From Tethybacter castelli (GTDB taxonomy: Bacteria > Pseudomonadota > Gammaproteobacteria > Tethybacterales > Tethybacteraceae), in NCBI GenBank assembly GCA_036679665.1, contig JAZHEJ010000039.1:62001-126000 (forward strand): a stretch of 64,000 nucleotides of DNA. Reading direction: 5' to 3'. Position numbers and translations under genes: made by a program. The number at the start of each line of letters is the position of its first letter. Positions within the stretch are counted from its first letter, which is position 1. Positions 18,940-28,296 of the stretch are shown in pieces. Under the pieces are notes generated by a model. That model worked only from the letters and a program-made list of their open reading frames with translations, was not told where the DNA came from and did not search any database.

Positions 18940-21158
18940 TTAGCGCCGGCGCGGCTTACCGCAACGCCTTTCATATTGTTTAGCTGACTAAGCAGACGCT
19001 CGATTTGCGTTGCATCTTGAACCTCAACGACAATTTCTATGGAAGCAACAGGATTGCTTTGTTCCGCACCGTCAAGGTTGATGCTAATAATATTAATACT
19101 ATCACTTGAAAACTGGTCCAAAATGCTTACTAGCAAACCTTGACGGTTAGTGCATTCAAGCATTAGCTTCACCTGATACGAACTATTTTGACTGCCGCTG
19201 TCCCAATGCAGCGACACATGCTTGTTTGCCTGAATCACAGAGGCCACTTTGCTACAGTTGCGACGGTGAATGACCAAACCGAAATTCTTTTGTGTCACTC
19301 CAACGATTTCTTCTGGAGGCAATGGCTGACAGCAATTGGCTCGAGTTATACCTGCGCGTTGGTCACCAGCGATCGAAATGTCTAATTCGTCCTGTTTTGA
19401 AACTGAACGACGTTGAGGCCCGACTAATTCATTGGCGATAACTTCCGCCGAAAGTTTGTTTAACCCGATCTCAGAAAACAATTCTTGTTCGTTAGCTAAA
19501 GTGTGGTAATTACGAAGGAATTGGCGTATTGATTGATCAACCTGGGTTAAATCGTAGCCTAAGCGCCGTAGTGCGCGGTCGAGCAAGGACTGCCCGAGTT
19601 CGGCTAATTCTTGCGAATGTCTTTGCTTGAGCTGAAGACGAATTTGATTTCGTGCTTTGGGTGTCGCTACAAAATTCAGCCATTGAGGATGGGGCTTGGA
19701 ATCATTTGAAGTTTGAATTTGTACAATGTCGCCGGTGTTAAGCATGGCTGAGATCGGCATTTTTTGGCCGTTGATTAGTGCGCTTGATGCATGGTAGCCT
19801 AAATCAGTGTGGATGGCGTAAGCCATATCCAGTGCGGTCGAGTTTTTAAGCAACTGCATGATTTCGCCACGCGGAGTCAAAACAAACACTTCGTTAGGAT
19901 ACAGATCGATGCGCATGTTGTGTAAAAACTCGCCTGGTTCAATCCCGATTTGATTAAGCGCGATTAGGCTACTGAGCATTTTGTTGGTATGAGCTTGCAT
20001 GCGTCCGGCTTGCTTGTCATCACCGTTTAAATCCTTGTAGTCCCAGTGGGCTGCCATTCCAGATTCGGCGAAGCGGTGCATTTCCTTGGTACGGATTTGT
20101 AGTTCCATGATGTTGCCGTTGGGAGCTAAAACCGTCGTATGTAACGACTGATAGCCATTTAGTTTGGGGTTACTGATATAGTCTTTAAGTTTGTTGGGAA
20201 CGGGACGAAAAATTTCGTGCACCACCCCTAATGCGGCATAGCATTCAACTCGGGTTGACATTATCATACGAATTCCGATGATGTCGTCAACTTCGGTAAA
20301 TGACAGTTGTTTGTCAATCATCTTGCGATACACCGAATAAATGTTTTTTTCACGAGCTTCCAACGCGCAATCAAGCTTAGCTTTTTTCATCATTAATGAA
20401 ATTTTGCGCTTGATGTGCGGTATGGCTTTACGGCGTTGCTTGTGCGAATGCTCCATAGCGTTGCTTAGCACAGAAAAACGCATCGGGTTGATGCTCTTGA
20501 ACGACAAGGTCTGCAACTCGTCACGCACTTCCATAAAACCTAAACGTTCAGCTATCGGTACATAGATATCAAGTGTTTCCTTGGCGATCCTGCGGCGTTT
20601 ATCGGCTCGCTTGAGATTGTCGATAGTACGCATGTTGTGCAAGCGGTCAGCAAGTTTGATCAATATCACTCGCCAGTCGCGCGACAGGCTAAGCAACAAC
20701 TTGCGAAAGGTGCCTGCAACGCGATCTTCCTTGGAAAGCATCGACGGAGACACATGTTCGATTTGCTCGATTTTGCTAACTCCATTGACGATCAGCGCGA
20801 CGGTTTTGCCGTAACGATCCTCAATGTCTTCAATGGTATAGATCGTGTCTTCGACAACATCGTGGAGCAATGCGGCAATTACTCCTTCAATGTCTAATTT
20901 CCAATCTGAGACGATTTGCGCAACCGCGATCGGGTGGATTATGTACGGAGCTCCATTCTGGCGATATTGCCCCAAGTGAGCCTTGGCGGCGAAATCGACC
21001 GCTTCCTCAATGGAAGCTATTTGTGTTTTGTCGAATCTGCGCCGTAGGTTGCTTAGCAGTTCAGCTTTGCTTTCAGCAGATAGTAAAGCCGTCGTGTCAC
21101 CTGACGTTTCCTCAGACGGCTGAACTAGGCTGCTCGTCGTCAGTTGCTTCTCGTTCAA
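18936..21158 (-). CDS. spoT: Bifunctional (p)ppGpp synthetase/hydrolase
   Basis: RelA/SpoT protein controlling the stringent response. Domains in order: HD hydrolase (about residues 48-200; His61 and His75, then LLHDVVED with His99-Asp100 intact), synthetase domain (IGIRMIM, then NGYQSLHTTV), TGS (EVFVLTPRGEIMQLL), helical and zinc-finger-like region (NCCQPLPPEEIVG), and a C-terminal ACT domain. The intact HD motif shows hydrolase capability. The 740-residue length is normal. It follows rpoZ with a 47-base overlap, the gmk-rpoZ-spoT order typical of gammaproteobacteria. Confidence 0.96.
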   Translation of the reverse strand: MNEKQLTTSSLVQPSEETSGDTTALLSAESKAELLSNLRRRFDKTQIASIEEAVDFAAKAHLGQYRQNGAPYIIHPIAVAQIVSDWKLDIEGVIAALLHDVVEDTIYTIEDIEDRYGKTVALIVNGVSKIEQIEHVSPSMLSKEDRVAGTFRKLLLSLSRDWRVILIKLADRLHNMRTIDNLKRADKRRRIAKETLDIYVPIAERLGFMEVRDELQTLSFKSINPMRFSVLSNAMEHSHKQRRKAIPHIKRKISLMMKKAKLDCALEAREKNIYSVYRKMIDKQLSFTEVDDIIGIRMIMSTRVECYAALGVVHEIFRPVPNKLKDYISNPKLNGYQSLHTTVLAPNGNIMELQIRTKEMHRFAESGMAAHWDYKDLNGDDKQAGRMQAHTNKMLSSLIALNQIGIEPGEFLHNMRIDLYPNEVFVLTPRGEIMQLLKNSTALDMAYAIHTDLGYHASSALINGQKMPISAMLNTGDIVQIQTSNDSKPHPQWLNFVATPKARNQIRLQLKQRHSQELAELGQSLLDRALRRLGYDLTQVDQSIRQFLRNYHTLANEQELFSEIGLNKLSAEVIANELVGPQRRSVSKQDELDISIAGDQRAGITRANCCQPLPPEEIVGVTQKNFGLVIHRRNCSKVASVIQANKHVSLHWDSGSQNSSYQVKLMLECTNRQGLLVSILDQFSSDSINIISINLDGAEQSNPVASIEIVVEVQDATQIERLLSQLNNMKGVAVSRAGAN

Positions 21159-21402
21159 CGGTACGTTGTCCGGAGGTCAATGTTTCGTCTTCAGCGAGGT
21201 TGCGCTCAATCTCTGCATTCAGATCCACGACGTGAACGCCTTGAGCGATTTCGCGCAAACTCTGGACAATCACTTTGTCATTATCCTGAGGGAGTTCGCT
21301 GATTGCTCCTTTGCTTAATCGTTTCGCTCTGGATATCACTCCAAGCACGATCTCAAAGTGATTCTCACAGTTTTTAATACAGTCTTCAACAGTTGTTCTA
21401 GC
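21112..21402 (-). CDS. rpoZ: RNA polymerase omega subunit
   Basis: Small subunit that supports RNA polymerase assembly and, in related bacteria, ppGpp binding. The N terminus MARTTVEDCIKNCENHFEIV and SRAKRLSKGA are characteristic. I chose the ATG at 21402, which gives the canonical MARxTVEDC start and a 9-base gap after gmk; an in-frame ATG at 21444 would overlap gmk. The protein is 96 residues with an acidic tail. The 3' end overlaps the spoT start by 47 bases. Confidence 0.93.
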   Translation of the reverse strand, partial: ARTTVEDCIKNCENHFEIVLGVISRAKRLSKGAISELPQDNDKVIVQSLREIAQGVHVVDLNAEIERNLAEDETLTSGQRTVEREATDDEQPSSAV

Positions 21403-21410
21403 CATAACTG

Positions 21411-22067
21411 TTATTTTAAGCCATATTGACAGTGTTTGTACCAATCGGATATCAAATCGGTTTGTGAAGATACCTGTAACTCATTTAGTAATTCCTTAGT
21501 TACTGAGGCGTCTCGGCATGATTTGACGACAGTCTTGGCCTGCTCATATACTTTGTCAAAGTGTTCGTTTATTAGTAGAAAATCGAAATCGTTGATATGT
21601 AATATTTCTTGGCAGGCATTCATGAGGCGAGTTTTTATCTGTTCTTCGCTATCACGGCGACGCGCAACTAAGCGTCTTTTGAGTTCATCAAAACTAGGAG
21701 GCAAAATAAATATGGTCGTTACGTTATCTAGTTGCGCACGTACCTGCTTGGCCCCAGCAATGTCGATCTCAAGTAGTACGTTGCTATCGTTGTTGAGCTG
21801 TTGTTCGATCCAGTTTTTAGGTGTTCCATAATACTTATCGTGGACCATTGCCCATTCGAGCAATTCTTGATCATGAAGCATGCGCTCAAATTCATCATTG
21901 TCAACAAAGAAATAGTCTTTGCCGTCAATTTCCGTCGGTGCAGGTTTGCGAGTGGTAACTGATATCGAAAATTTACCAAACTTGTCTTTTTCAAGATGGT
22001 GACAAAGCGATGATTTTCCTGATCCGGAAGGCCCGACAACTATAATGACCCATCCTTTTGTACTCAT
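21411..22067 (-). CDS. gmk: Guanylate kinase
   Basis: Phosphorylates GMP to GDP in purine nucleotide metabolism. P-loop VGPSGSGKSSL (about residues 11-21), the GMP-binding region SVTTRKPAPTEIDGKDYFF, and LLEIDIAGAKQVR are all present. The length is 218 residues, slightly above the usual 205-210. It is first in the gmk-rpoZ-spoT run; the 169-base gap to the divergent rplU must hold both promoters. Confidence 0.96.
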   Translation of the reverse strand: MSTKGWVIIVVGPSGSGKSSLCHHLEKDKFGKFSISVTTRKPAPTEIDGKDYFFVDNDEFERMLHDQELLEWAMVHDKYYGTPKNWIEQQLNNDSNVLLEIDIAGAKQVRAQLDNVTTIFILPPSFDELKRRLVARRRDSEEQIKTRLMNACQEILHINDFDFLLINEHFDKVYEQAKTVVKSCRDASVTKELLNELQVSSQTDLISDWYKHCQYGLK

Positions 22068-22236
22068 TCAGCTTTTAGATATAGCATAATAATTCAATAT
22101 AAACAATAAAATGCCGTAAGGATACAATTACCGAAATCAATTATCCGATCAATGAGGTAGCTAATATATCATTCAATGCCTGAATTTGCAAAGCATTCAA
22201 GTGCGTATTTGATGATAGAATCATATCCTCTTTAGT

Positions 22237-22554
22237 ATGACAGTAGCAACTATTAGTACCTCTGGTACCCAATTTCGCGTAAGACAAGGCGATGTGCTTA
22301 CGGTCGACCGCATTCATAGCGAGCCTGGATCAAAGCTTAAATTTGACAAGGTGCTAATGATAGAACAGGACGATAACATATCCGCAGGATCTCCTCATGT
22401 TGCAGATGCGATGGTGGAAGCTGAAGTCCTGGAACATTTTAGAGGAAAGAAAATACGCATTATCAAGTTGCGTAGACGGAAAAATTCACGCCGTACGCGT
22501 GGTCATCGCTCAGAATTGAGCAAAATACGCATTACAGCGATAACAGTTAAGTAA
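22237..22554 (+). CDS. rplU: 50S ribosomal protein L21
   Basis: Large-subunit ribosomal protein. Recognisable parts are the N-terminal barrel ([17 protein letters not shown]), the [22 protein letters not shown] basic stretch in part, and the [15 protein letters not shown] tail. At 105 residues it is typical. rpmA follows after 7 bases, the conserved L21-L27 pair. Confidence 0.95.
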   Translation: MTVATISTSGTQFRVRQGDVLTVDRIHSEPGSKLKFDKVLMIEQDDNISAGSPHVADAMVEAEVLEHFRGKKIRIIKLRRRKNSRRTRGHRSELSKIRITAITVK

Positions 22555-22561
22555 TTTACTT

Positions 22562-22846
22562 ATGGCACACAAAAAAGCTGCTGGTTCCACACGCAACGGG
22601 CGTGACTCGAATCCCAAATACTTGGGAATTAAAGTGTATGGAGGTCAGAAAATTATGCCGGGTTGCATTATCTTGCGCCAACGTGGCACCCGTTTTTATC
22701 CAGGACATAACACTGGAATGGGTCGTGACCATACCATCTTTGCCAAGATTCCCGGGATTGTCAGGTTTGATCGACGTGGTAAATTTCAACGCCGTAGCGT
22801 GTTTGTCGAACCACTTGTTGCTGAAGGCGGACATAGCGCAAACTAA
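22562..22846 (+). CDS. rpmA: 50S ribosomal protein L27
   Basis: Large-subunit protein whose N terminus reaches the peptidyl transferase centre. The start [19 protein letters not shown] is the canonical L27 N terminus without the cleavable extension seen in Firmicutes. [17 protein letters not shown] follows; 94 residues. It lies between rplU and obgE in the usual order. Confidence 0.96.
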   Translation: MAHKKAAGSTRNGRDSNPKYLGIKVYGGQKIMPGCIILRQRGTRFYPGHNTGMGRDHTIFAKIPGIVRFDRRGKFQRRSVFVEPLVAEGGHSAN

Positions 22847-22861
22847 TCGCCTAGCTTGGCG

Positions 22862-23878
22862 GTGACCGCTTTTTTGGATGAGGCGGTTATTGAGGTCAAA
22901 GGAGGAAGTGGCGGAAACGGTATTGTCAGTTTTCTTCGAACTAGACGCCAGCCACGTGGAGGCCCTAACGGCGGTAGCGGTGGCGATGGTGGTAGTGTTT
23001 ATGCACGTTCAGATCAGTCGCTAAGTTCGTTGGTCGATTATGTTGCGTTCCGACGCTACGAAGCTGGCCGCGGTAATCACGGCAAAGGGAAATTACAAAA
23101 TGGCGCCAACGGTGATGATTTGTGGTTACGCATGCCGATAGGAACGGACATCATCGATGAAGCGTCAGGTGATTTGCATGTATCTTTGTCGACCGATGGC
23201 CAAGAAGCCTTGCTAGCCAAAGGAGGCATAGGCGGCAGAGGAAACTACACGTTCAAGTCATCTACGAATCGTGCTCCGCATGAAGCGACATCAGGCCAGC
23301 TAGGAGATGTGCGTGTATTCAGACTTAGTTTGCGCCTTTTGGCAGATGTTGGATTACTCGGCTTGCCTAACGCCGGCAAATCTTCATTCTTAAATGCAGT
23401 TTCCAATACCGCAAGTCCGATCGGGGCCTATCCGTTTACCACTTTACGGCCTCATTTAGGTGTTGTTCATCTGTCAAATTACGCGCAACTGGTAATTGCT
23501 GATATTCCCGGGATTATGCATGGCGCAGCACAAGGCGTTGGTATGGGCAGTCGATTTTTACGGCATATTAGCCGTACTAAACTGCTATTGCATATGGTTG
23601 ATTGCAGCTGCGGGGAAACAGGGCAAATTTCTCAGCAGATCAAGACCATCGATCAGGAATTAGCGCAAGCTAGTAATGCCGAATTAAAACACAAACCCCA
23701 AGTGCTGGTTTTCACCAAATCTGATTTGTTGTCTAAGGATACGCTTAACATTTTGCAAAGACGGTATCAGAACAACTCGACATATCTGGCGGTGCATGCG
23801 ATCAGCTCCGATACTCGTTTTGGAATCGCAAAGCTTCTTGAATCCTTGCAGCATACGCTAGCAACAAAAGTAAATTAG
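22862..23878 (+). CDS. obgE: Obg/CgtA family GTPase
   Basis: Ribosome-associated GTPase involved in 50S assembly and growth control. The glycine-rich Obg fold spans about residues 1-155 (GGSGGNGIVSFLR, GGPNGGSGGDGG), followed by the G domain with GLPNAGKSSFLNAVS, switch YPFTTLRPHLG, DIPGIMHGA and VFTKSDLL. No long C-terminal extension; 338 residues. No ATG is available: I use GTG at 22862, which gives MTAFLDEAVIEV close to the canonical M-K-F-V-D-E-A start. TTG at 22856 is the alternative. Follows rpmA by 15 bases. Confidence 0.94.
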   Translation: MTAFLDEAVIEVKGGSGGNGIVSFLRTRRQPRGGPNGGSGGDGGSVYARSDQSLSSLVDYVAFRRYEAGRGNHGKGKLQNGANGDDLWLRMPIGTDIIDEASGDLHVSLSTDGQEALLAKGGIGGRGNYTFKSSTNRAPHEATSGQLGDVRVFRLSLRLLADVGLLGLPNAGKSSFLNAVSNTASPIGAYPFTTLRPHLGVVHLSNYAQLVIADIPGIMHGAAQGVGMGSRFLRHISRTKLLLHMVDCSCGETGQISQQIKTIDQELAQASNAELKHKPQVLVFTKSDLLSKDTLNILQRRYQNNSTYLAVHAISSDTRFGIAKLLESLQHTLATKVN

Positions 23879-23882
23879 GCTG

Positions 23883-24998
23883 ATGTCAAGACAATTACCC
23901 AAGCTAAGCAGGCTTATTTGCAAAATTGGCTCAAACTTATTAACCAATTCCGATATGAGTTTGAATCGAGGCTTTATTCTTTCAATAACTAACCAACTAG
24001 CGTTGATTCGCAAGCAATGTTCGCAACTTATCGTGGTAACCTCAGGAGCGGTTACCGCTGGATTACCGATTTTAGGCTGGAAATCCCGGCCAAGTAAATT
24101 TGCTGACATGCATGTCGCGGCTGCGGCAGGGCAAATAGCATTGTTTCGCGCTTATGATGAAATAATGATTGAGCAAGGTTTTCGTCCGGCCCAGGTTTTG
24201 CTTACCGCAGAAGAACTAGCGCACCGAACCACCTACCTTAACGCTCGTTCTACACTACAACGGCTGTTAGAAATGGGGCTGTTGCCAGTGATCAATGAAA
24301 ATGACGCGATTGCGATAAGTGAGCGTAGATTTGGAGATAATGACCGGCTAGCTGCGGAGTTAACCAATTTGCTCGAAGCCCAGTTATTGGTGATTCTGAC
24401 GGATGTAGATGGCGTGTATTCTGATTCTGAGCATAGTAAAGTAATTAGTGAAGCAACTGCCGATGATGATAAGTTGATGGATATGGTCAAGAACGAGACG
24501 CCTAGCACCTATGGTTCCGGTGGCATGACCGGCAAAGTAGAAGCTGCCAGGCGGGCTGCGAACAGCGGTGCAGATACAATCATTGCCAATGGTCGGCATC
24601 CTGATATTTTGCCTAAACTGATAGCGGGCAACAAGTTAGGTACTTGGCTTCGGGCACCGACCACCGGTATGCGTGCCAAGGAAAGATGGCTGGCGAGTTG
24701 TACTAGCCCACAAGGCAATTTACAACTAGATCAAGGGGCCGTAGACGCATTGCTTACGAAGCGCAGTAGTTTGTTACCGATTGGTTTAACCCGATGTGCT
24801 GGCGAGTTCAAACGTGGCGATGTGGTTGATTGCTTAGCACCAGATGGTAAGCTGATAGCACGCGGCCTAACCAATTACGACGCGCGCGATACTGCCTTGT
24901 TGTTACGCAGGCACAGTAAAGAAATAAGCGAAGTGTTAGGTTATGTGTTTGCTGAAGAGATCGTCCATCGCGACAACATGGTTGTATTTAAAATTTAG
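23883..24998 (+). CDS. proB: Glutamate 5-kinase with PUA domain
   Basis: First enzyme of proline synthesis, phosphorylating glutamate. The amino-acid kinase domain shows ICKIGSNLLTN, IVVTSGAVTAGLPILGW, LPVINENDAIAISERRFGDND and ILTDVDGVYS. The C-terminal PUA domain follows from about residue 280 (FKRGDVVDCLAPDGKLIARGLTNYDA is its core in part). Length is 371 residues. Only 4 bases separate it from obgE, the common obgE-proB arrangement. Confidence 0.95.
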   Translation: MSRQLPKLSRLICKIGSNLLTNSDMSLNRGFILSITNQLALIRKQCSQLIVVTSGAVTAGLPILGWKSRPSKFADMHVAAAAGQIALFRAYDEIMIEQGFRPAQVLLTAEELAHRTTYLNARSTLQRLLEMGLLPVINENDAIAISERRFGDNDRLAAELTNLLEAQLLVILTDVDGVYSDSEHSKVISEATADDDKLMDMVKNETPSTYGSGGMTGKVEAARRAANSGADTIIANGRHPDILPKLIAGNKLGTWLRAPTTGMRAKERWLASCTSPQGNLQLDQGAVDALLTKRSSLLPIGLTRCAGEFKRGDVVDCLAPDGKLIARGLTNYDARDTALLLRRHSKEISEVLGYVFAEEIVHRDNMVVFKI

Positions 24999-25035
24999 TC
25001 AATAAGTAGCAAAGTATTTTTAGGTAATAATCTTT

Positions 25036-26034
25036 ATGACGGCAACTATGAAAAATCAAATGTTTGCACCACTTCATCCAAAGCGGCCGTGCGCTTCGTA
25101 TGTTCAACGTCTCAGGATGATTAAATCCACCATAAAAGACAACGTAGGCACTGATGTCGCCAAAATCGGACAGATGCTTGATCACAGTCTAGGCGGGGGC
25201 AAAGGGCTTCGCGCCATGATCGCCAATATAGTAACTGACTGGTGTGGGATCAGTCGCGAAATGTGTAATGAGGTTGCCGCGGCAATGGAAATGATCCATT
25301 TTGCGGCGCTATTGCACGACGATATTATCGATGAAGCCAAATTGCGACGGCACCAAACATCTGTTAATTTCGAGTTTGGTAATGATGCTGCGGTGCTTGC
25401 CGGCGATTTTCTATATTCGCGAGCTTCGCAATTGTTGTGTCGGACCAACAGCCTAGCTTTGCTAAGCGAAGTTGCCAACGCTACCAATCTGCTCGCTGAA
25501 GGAGAAGTGATACAGCTTGCCAACAAAGGTATAAATACTGATACTGAAGCTTACTACGAGATGGTCAAGCGCAAAACTGCCGCGCTTTTTTCTGCATGTG
25601 CTGCTTCTGGGCCGTTGATAATCGGCAATGAGGCCATGGCTGTCAAAATGCGTGTCTATGGCGAACAGTTGGGAATAGCATTCCAGCTTATCGACGATTG
25701 CCTTGATTACACAAGTTCTCCTGAAAATATCGGCAAGTTGGTCGGTTGTGATTTTAAAGAAGGAAAAATGACCAGACCGCTATTGGTAGCTTTTGAACTT
25801 GCTGATGATAAACAGAAAAAAATAATGCGCAACGCATTTGAACATCACGACCAAGAAGGAATGTTTCAAGAAGTGTTGCAAATTATTCATGCTACAAATA
25901 CTTTGGACATGGTTAAAAAAGAAGCGCAACAATATGTTCAACGCGCGCAAAGCGCGCTTGACGGCTTAGAAAATTACGCTCACTCAGATATGCTCAAAAC
26001 CTTAGCAACCAGAGCGGTGCGGCGAAACAGCTAG
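25036..26034 (+). CDS. ispB: Trans-polyprenyl diphosphate synthase (octaprenyl type)
   Basis: Makes the long isoprenoid chain for ubiquinone/menaquinone. First aspartate-rich motif LLHDDIIDEAKLRR (about residues 92-105), second LIDDCLDY (about 219), both intact. The IPP-binding segment reads GGGKGLRAMI: the Lys and Arg are kept, but the usual GGKRxRP has Gly and Ala at two positions. The length of 332 residues fits a long-chain synthase. In many gammaproteobacteria ispB is divergent from rplU; here it is at the end of the rplU-rpmA-obgE-proB run. The chain length cannot be read from sequence alone. Confidence 0.92.
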   Translation: MTATMKNQMFAPLHPKRPCASYVQRLRMIKSTIKDNVGTDVAKIGQMLDHSLGGGKGLRAMIANIVTDWCGISREMCNEVAAAMEMIHFAALLHDDIIDEAKLRRHQTSVNFEFGNDAAVLAGDFLYSRASQLLCRTNSLALLSEVANATNLLAEGEVIQLANKGINTDTEAYYEMVKRKTAALFSACAASGPLIIGNEAMAVKMRVYGEQLGIAFQLIDDCLDYTSSPENIGKLVGCDFKEGKMTRPLLVAFELADDKQKKIMRNAFEHHDQEGMFQEVLQIIHATNTLDMVKKEAQQYVQRAQSALDGLENYAHSDMLKTLATRAVRRNS

Positions 26035-26040
26035 TGGTAT

Positions 26041-28296
26041 TTAGCGGTTGTTTTCGGATATATCGCTAATTAATAAAGTGCGGTTGCCAGATGAATCCAT
26101 CGGCGTGACAATCCCGGCTTCCTCCATTTCCTCAACCATCCTTGCGGCGCGGTTATATCCGATGCGTAACTGACGTTGAATCAAAGAGATTGAAACACGC
26201 TGTTTTTCTAAAACTAAAGCAACGGCCTGGTCAAAGTATTCATCGCGTTCGTCAGCAGAATTTCCATTAGATTCGCTATTTTTCGACTTTTGATAGGTAT
26301 GAAAATCTATTTGATCGAGTTTTATCCCTGAAGCGCGAACATACTCAGCAACCCTATGTACTTCGCTATCGTCAACAAACGTGCCATGAATGCGAATTGG
26401 TGAAGGGAAACCGACCGGCAAGTAAAGCATATCTCCCTTGCCAAGCAAGGTTTCAGCTCCCCCTTGATCTAAAATTGTGCGTGAATCAATGCGCGAAGAA
26501 ACTTGGAACGCTATGCGACTAGGGATATTTGCTTTGATCAATCCCGTAATCACATCCACTGAAGGGCGTTGCGTTGCCAAAATCATGTGAATGCCGGCAG
26601 CCCGCGCCTTTTGTGCCAAGCGGGCGATAAGTTGCTCAACTTTTTTGCCTACCACCGCCATTAAATCAGCAAGTTCATCAATAACGATCACGATTTGAGG
26701 AAGTTGTTCTAGCTCACCTAACTCGTCGCGGTCATATTTTCCGTTTACGATAACTTCATTCATACCGCTAAGATTTCTGACACCCAGTTTGGCCATCAGC
26801 CGATAGCGTCGTTCCATCTCTTCTACGCCCCAGTGCAAAATTGACGGAACAAGATTCATATCGGAAATAACCGGCGACAGCAGATGCGGAAGTCCGTCAA
26901 AGGGAGCTAATTCAACGACCTTGGGATCAATCAAGATCATCCTTACCTCATGCGGCTGAGCTTTGTACAAAATAGACAAAATCATTGAATTGATTTGTAC
27001 TGATTTACCTGAACCGGTAGTTCCGGCCACGAGCAGATGTGGCATACTGGCAAGATCCGCAATAAAAACGCTACCTGAAATGTCTTTACCTAGTGCCAAT
27101 GATAAAAGGCTGTCGCTTCCTACAAATTCAGGCGAATTAATAACCTCGCGCAATGAAACAATTTGCCGCTCACTATTTGGTACTTCCAGCCCCATCGTTG
27201 TTTTGCCGGGAATTGATTCGAGGACACGAATGCTAGATACCGATAGGGTGCGAGACAAATCTCTGACAAGATTGGTAATTTGTGCGCCTTTGACGCCTGA
27301 TGCGGGCTGGATTTCGTAACGGGTAACAACCGGGCCTGGCAGTATCTCTTCGACTGCGGCTTCAATCCCAAATTCAGCTAGTTTTCCTTCTATTGATTGG
27401 GCAAGCACTCTGAGCTCTTCTTCAGTCATGGTGGTGACTGCAGAAGCAATGTCTGCAAGTAAATTTGCAGAAGGTGGCGTAAGTGTCGCGTCGTCTGAAT
27501 CAGAAGATGTGACAGGAGTGTCTTTGATGCTGGCCGAAGAATTTTTACTGTGATTAAAAATCGGTTCAGAGCGCTGTTTAACCTTACGCACTTGGGGTGT
27601 TACCCGGCGTGAAGGTGGCGGTTTGTGCGATTTGCTTTTAGTTTTTGTTACTACTGAATTTGGGATATAAGACAAAATACGATCAGAAGCAAGTTTTTGC
27701 TTGATTAACCCAACGCTTGTTTTGAGCAAATGCCAACACTTACCTAGAAGGTTACCCAACTTGTCGCAAATGTCAATCCACGAAAACATTATGAACAAAG
27801 AAAGGCTACTTGCACACAAGCCGATCAGAATCAGGCTTGCCCCATGAAATCCGAGCAAGTCATAAAGAGTCTTGGCAACACCCATACCGACAATCCCGCC
27901 ACTTCGCTGAAATGGTAGTTGTTGTGCGTTGCTGTACAACCGAAGCGCCTCTAAACCGCAAATACTGATCAGCAATAACACAAGACCCATCATTGAACTA
28001 GGAAGAACGTATTTTGCTGAAGCCTTGTCGCGAATCATCCCCACGAAGCTCCATAAAGCGTAAACCAAAATAGCTGTGATTATGAAGGCTGAATTTCCGA
28101 AAACCAATAACAGATAGTGAGCGATAATTGCACCAATTTGGCCACCTAGGTTAGTTGCGTCAGCAAAATCAGCGGACGGTTCATACGAAAAAAGGCTGAT
28201 ATATACGTAGACAGCGATAAATGCACCGAATATGGTTATCGCTTCGCGAACTATATTTTTAGAACGCAAAATTGCTGTTCGCAAAATTGCAGTCAC
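26041..28296 (-). CDS. ftsK: DNA translocase FtsK
   Basis: Septum-located motor that pumps chromosomal DNA and activates dimer resolution at cell division. About four N-terminal membrane segments (within residues 15-180), a short linker (about 180-280), then the motor with Walker A GTTGSGKSVQINSM (from about residue 425), Walker B IVIVIDELADLMA and ATQRPSVDVITGLIKANIP. The C-terminal winged-helix gamma domain, which reads polar DNA sequences, is present (ISLIQRQLRIGYNRAARMVE). At 751 residues it is much shorter than the E. coli protein because the linker is short. It overlaps pgk by 4 bases at its start. Confidence 0.96.
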   Translation of the reverse strand: MTAILRTAILRSKNIVREAITIFGAFIAVYVYISLFSYEPSADFADATNLGGQIGAIIAHYLLLVFGNSAFIITAILVYALWSFVGMIRDKASAKYVLPSSMMGLVLLLISICGLEALRLYSNAQQLPFQRSGGIVGMGVAKTLYDLLGFHGASLILIGLCASSLSLFIMFSWIDICDKLGNLLGKCWHLLKTSVGLIKQKLASDRILSYIPNSVVTKTKSKSHKPPPSRRVTPQVRKVKQRSEPIFNHSKNSSASIKDTPVTSSDSDDATLTPPSANLLADIASAVTTMTEEELRVLAQSIEGKLAEFGIEAAVEEILPGPVVTRYEIQPASGVKGAQITNLVRDLSRTLSVSSIRVLESIPGKTTMGLEVPNSERQIVSLREVINSPEFVGSDSLLSLALGKDISGSVFIADLASMPHLLVAGTTGSGKSVQINSMILSILYKAQPHEVRMILIDPKVVELAPFDGLPHLLSPVISDMNLVPSILHWGVEEMERRYRLMAKLGVRNLSGMNEVIVNGKYDRDELGELEQLPQIVIVIDELADLMAVVGKKVEQLIARLAQKARAAGIHMILATQRPSVDVITGLIKANIPSRIAFQVSSRIDSRTILDQGGAETLLGKGDMLYLPVGFPSPIRIHGTFVDDSEVHRVAEYVRASGIKLDQIDFHTYQKSKNSESNGNSADERDEYFDQAVALVLEKQRVSISLIQRQLRIGYNRAARMVEEMEEAGIVTPMDSSGNRTLLISDISENNR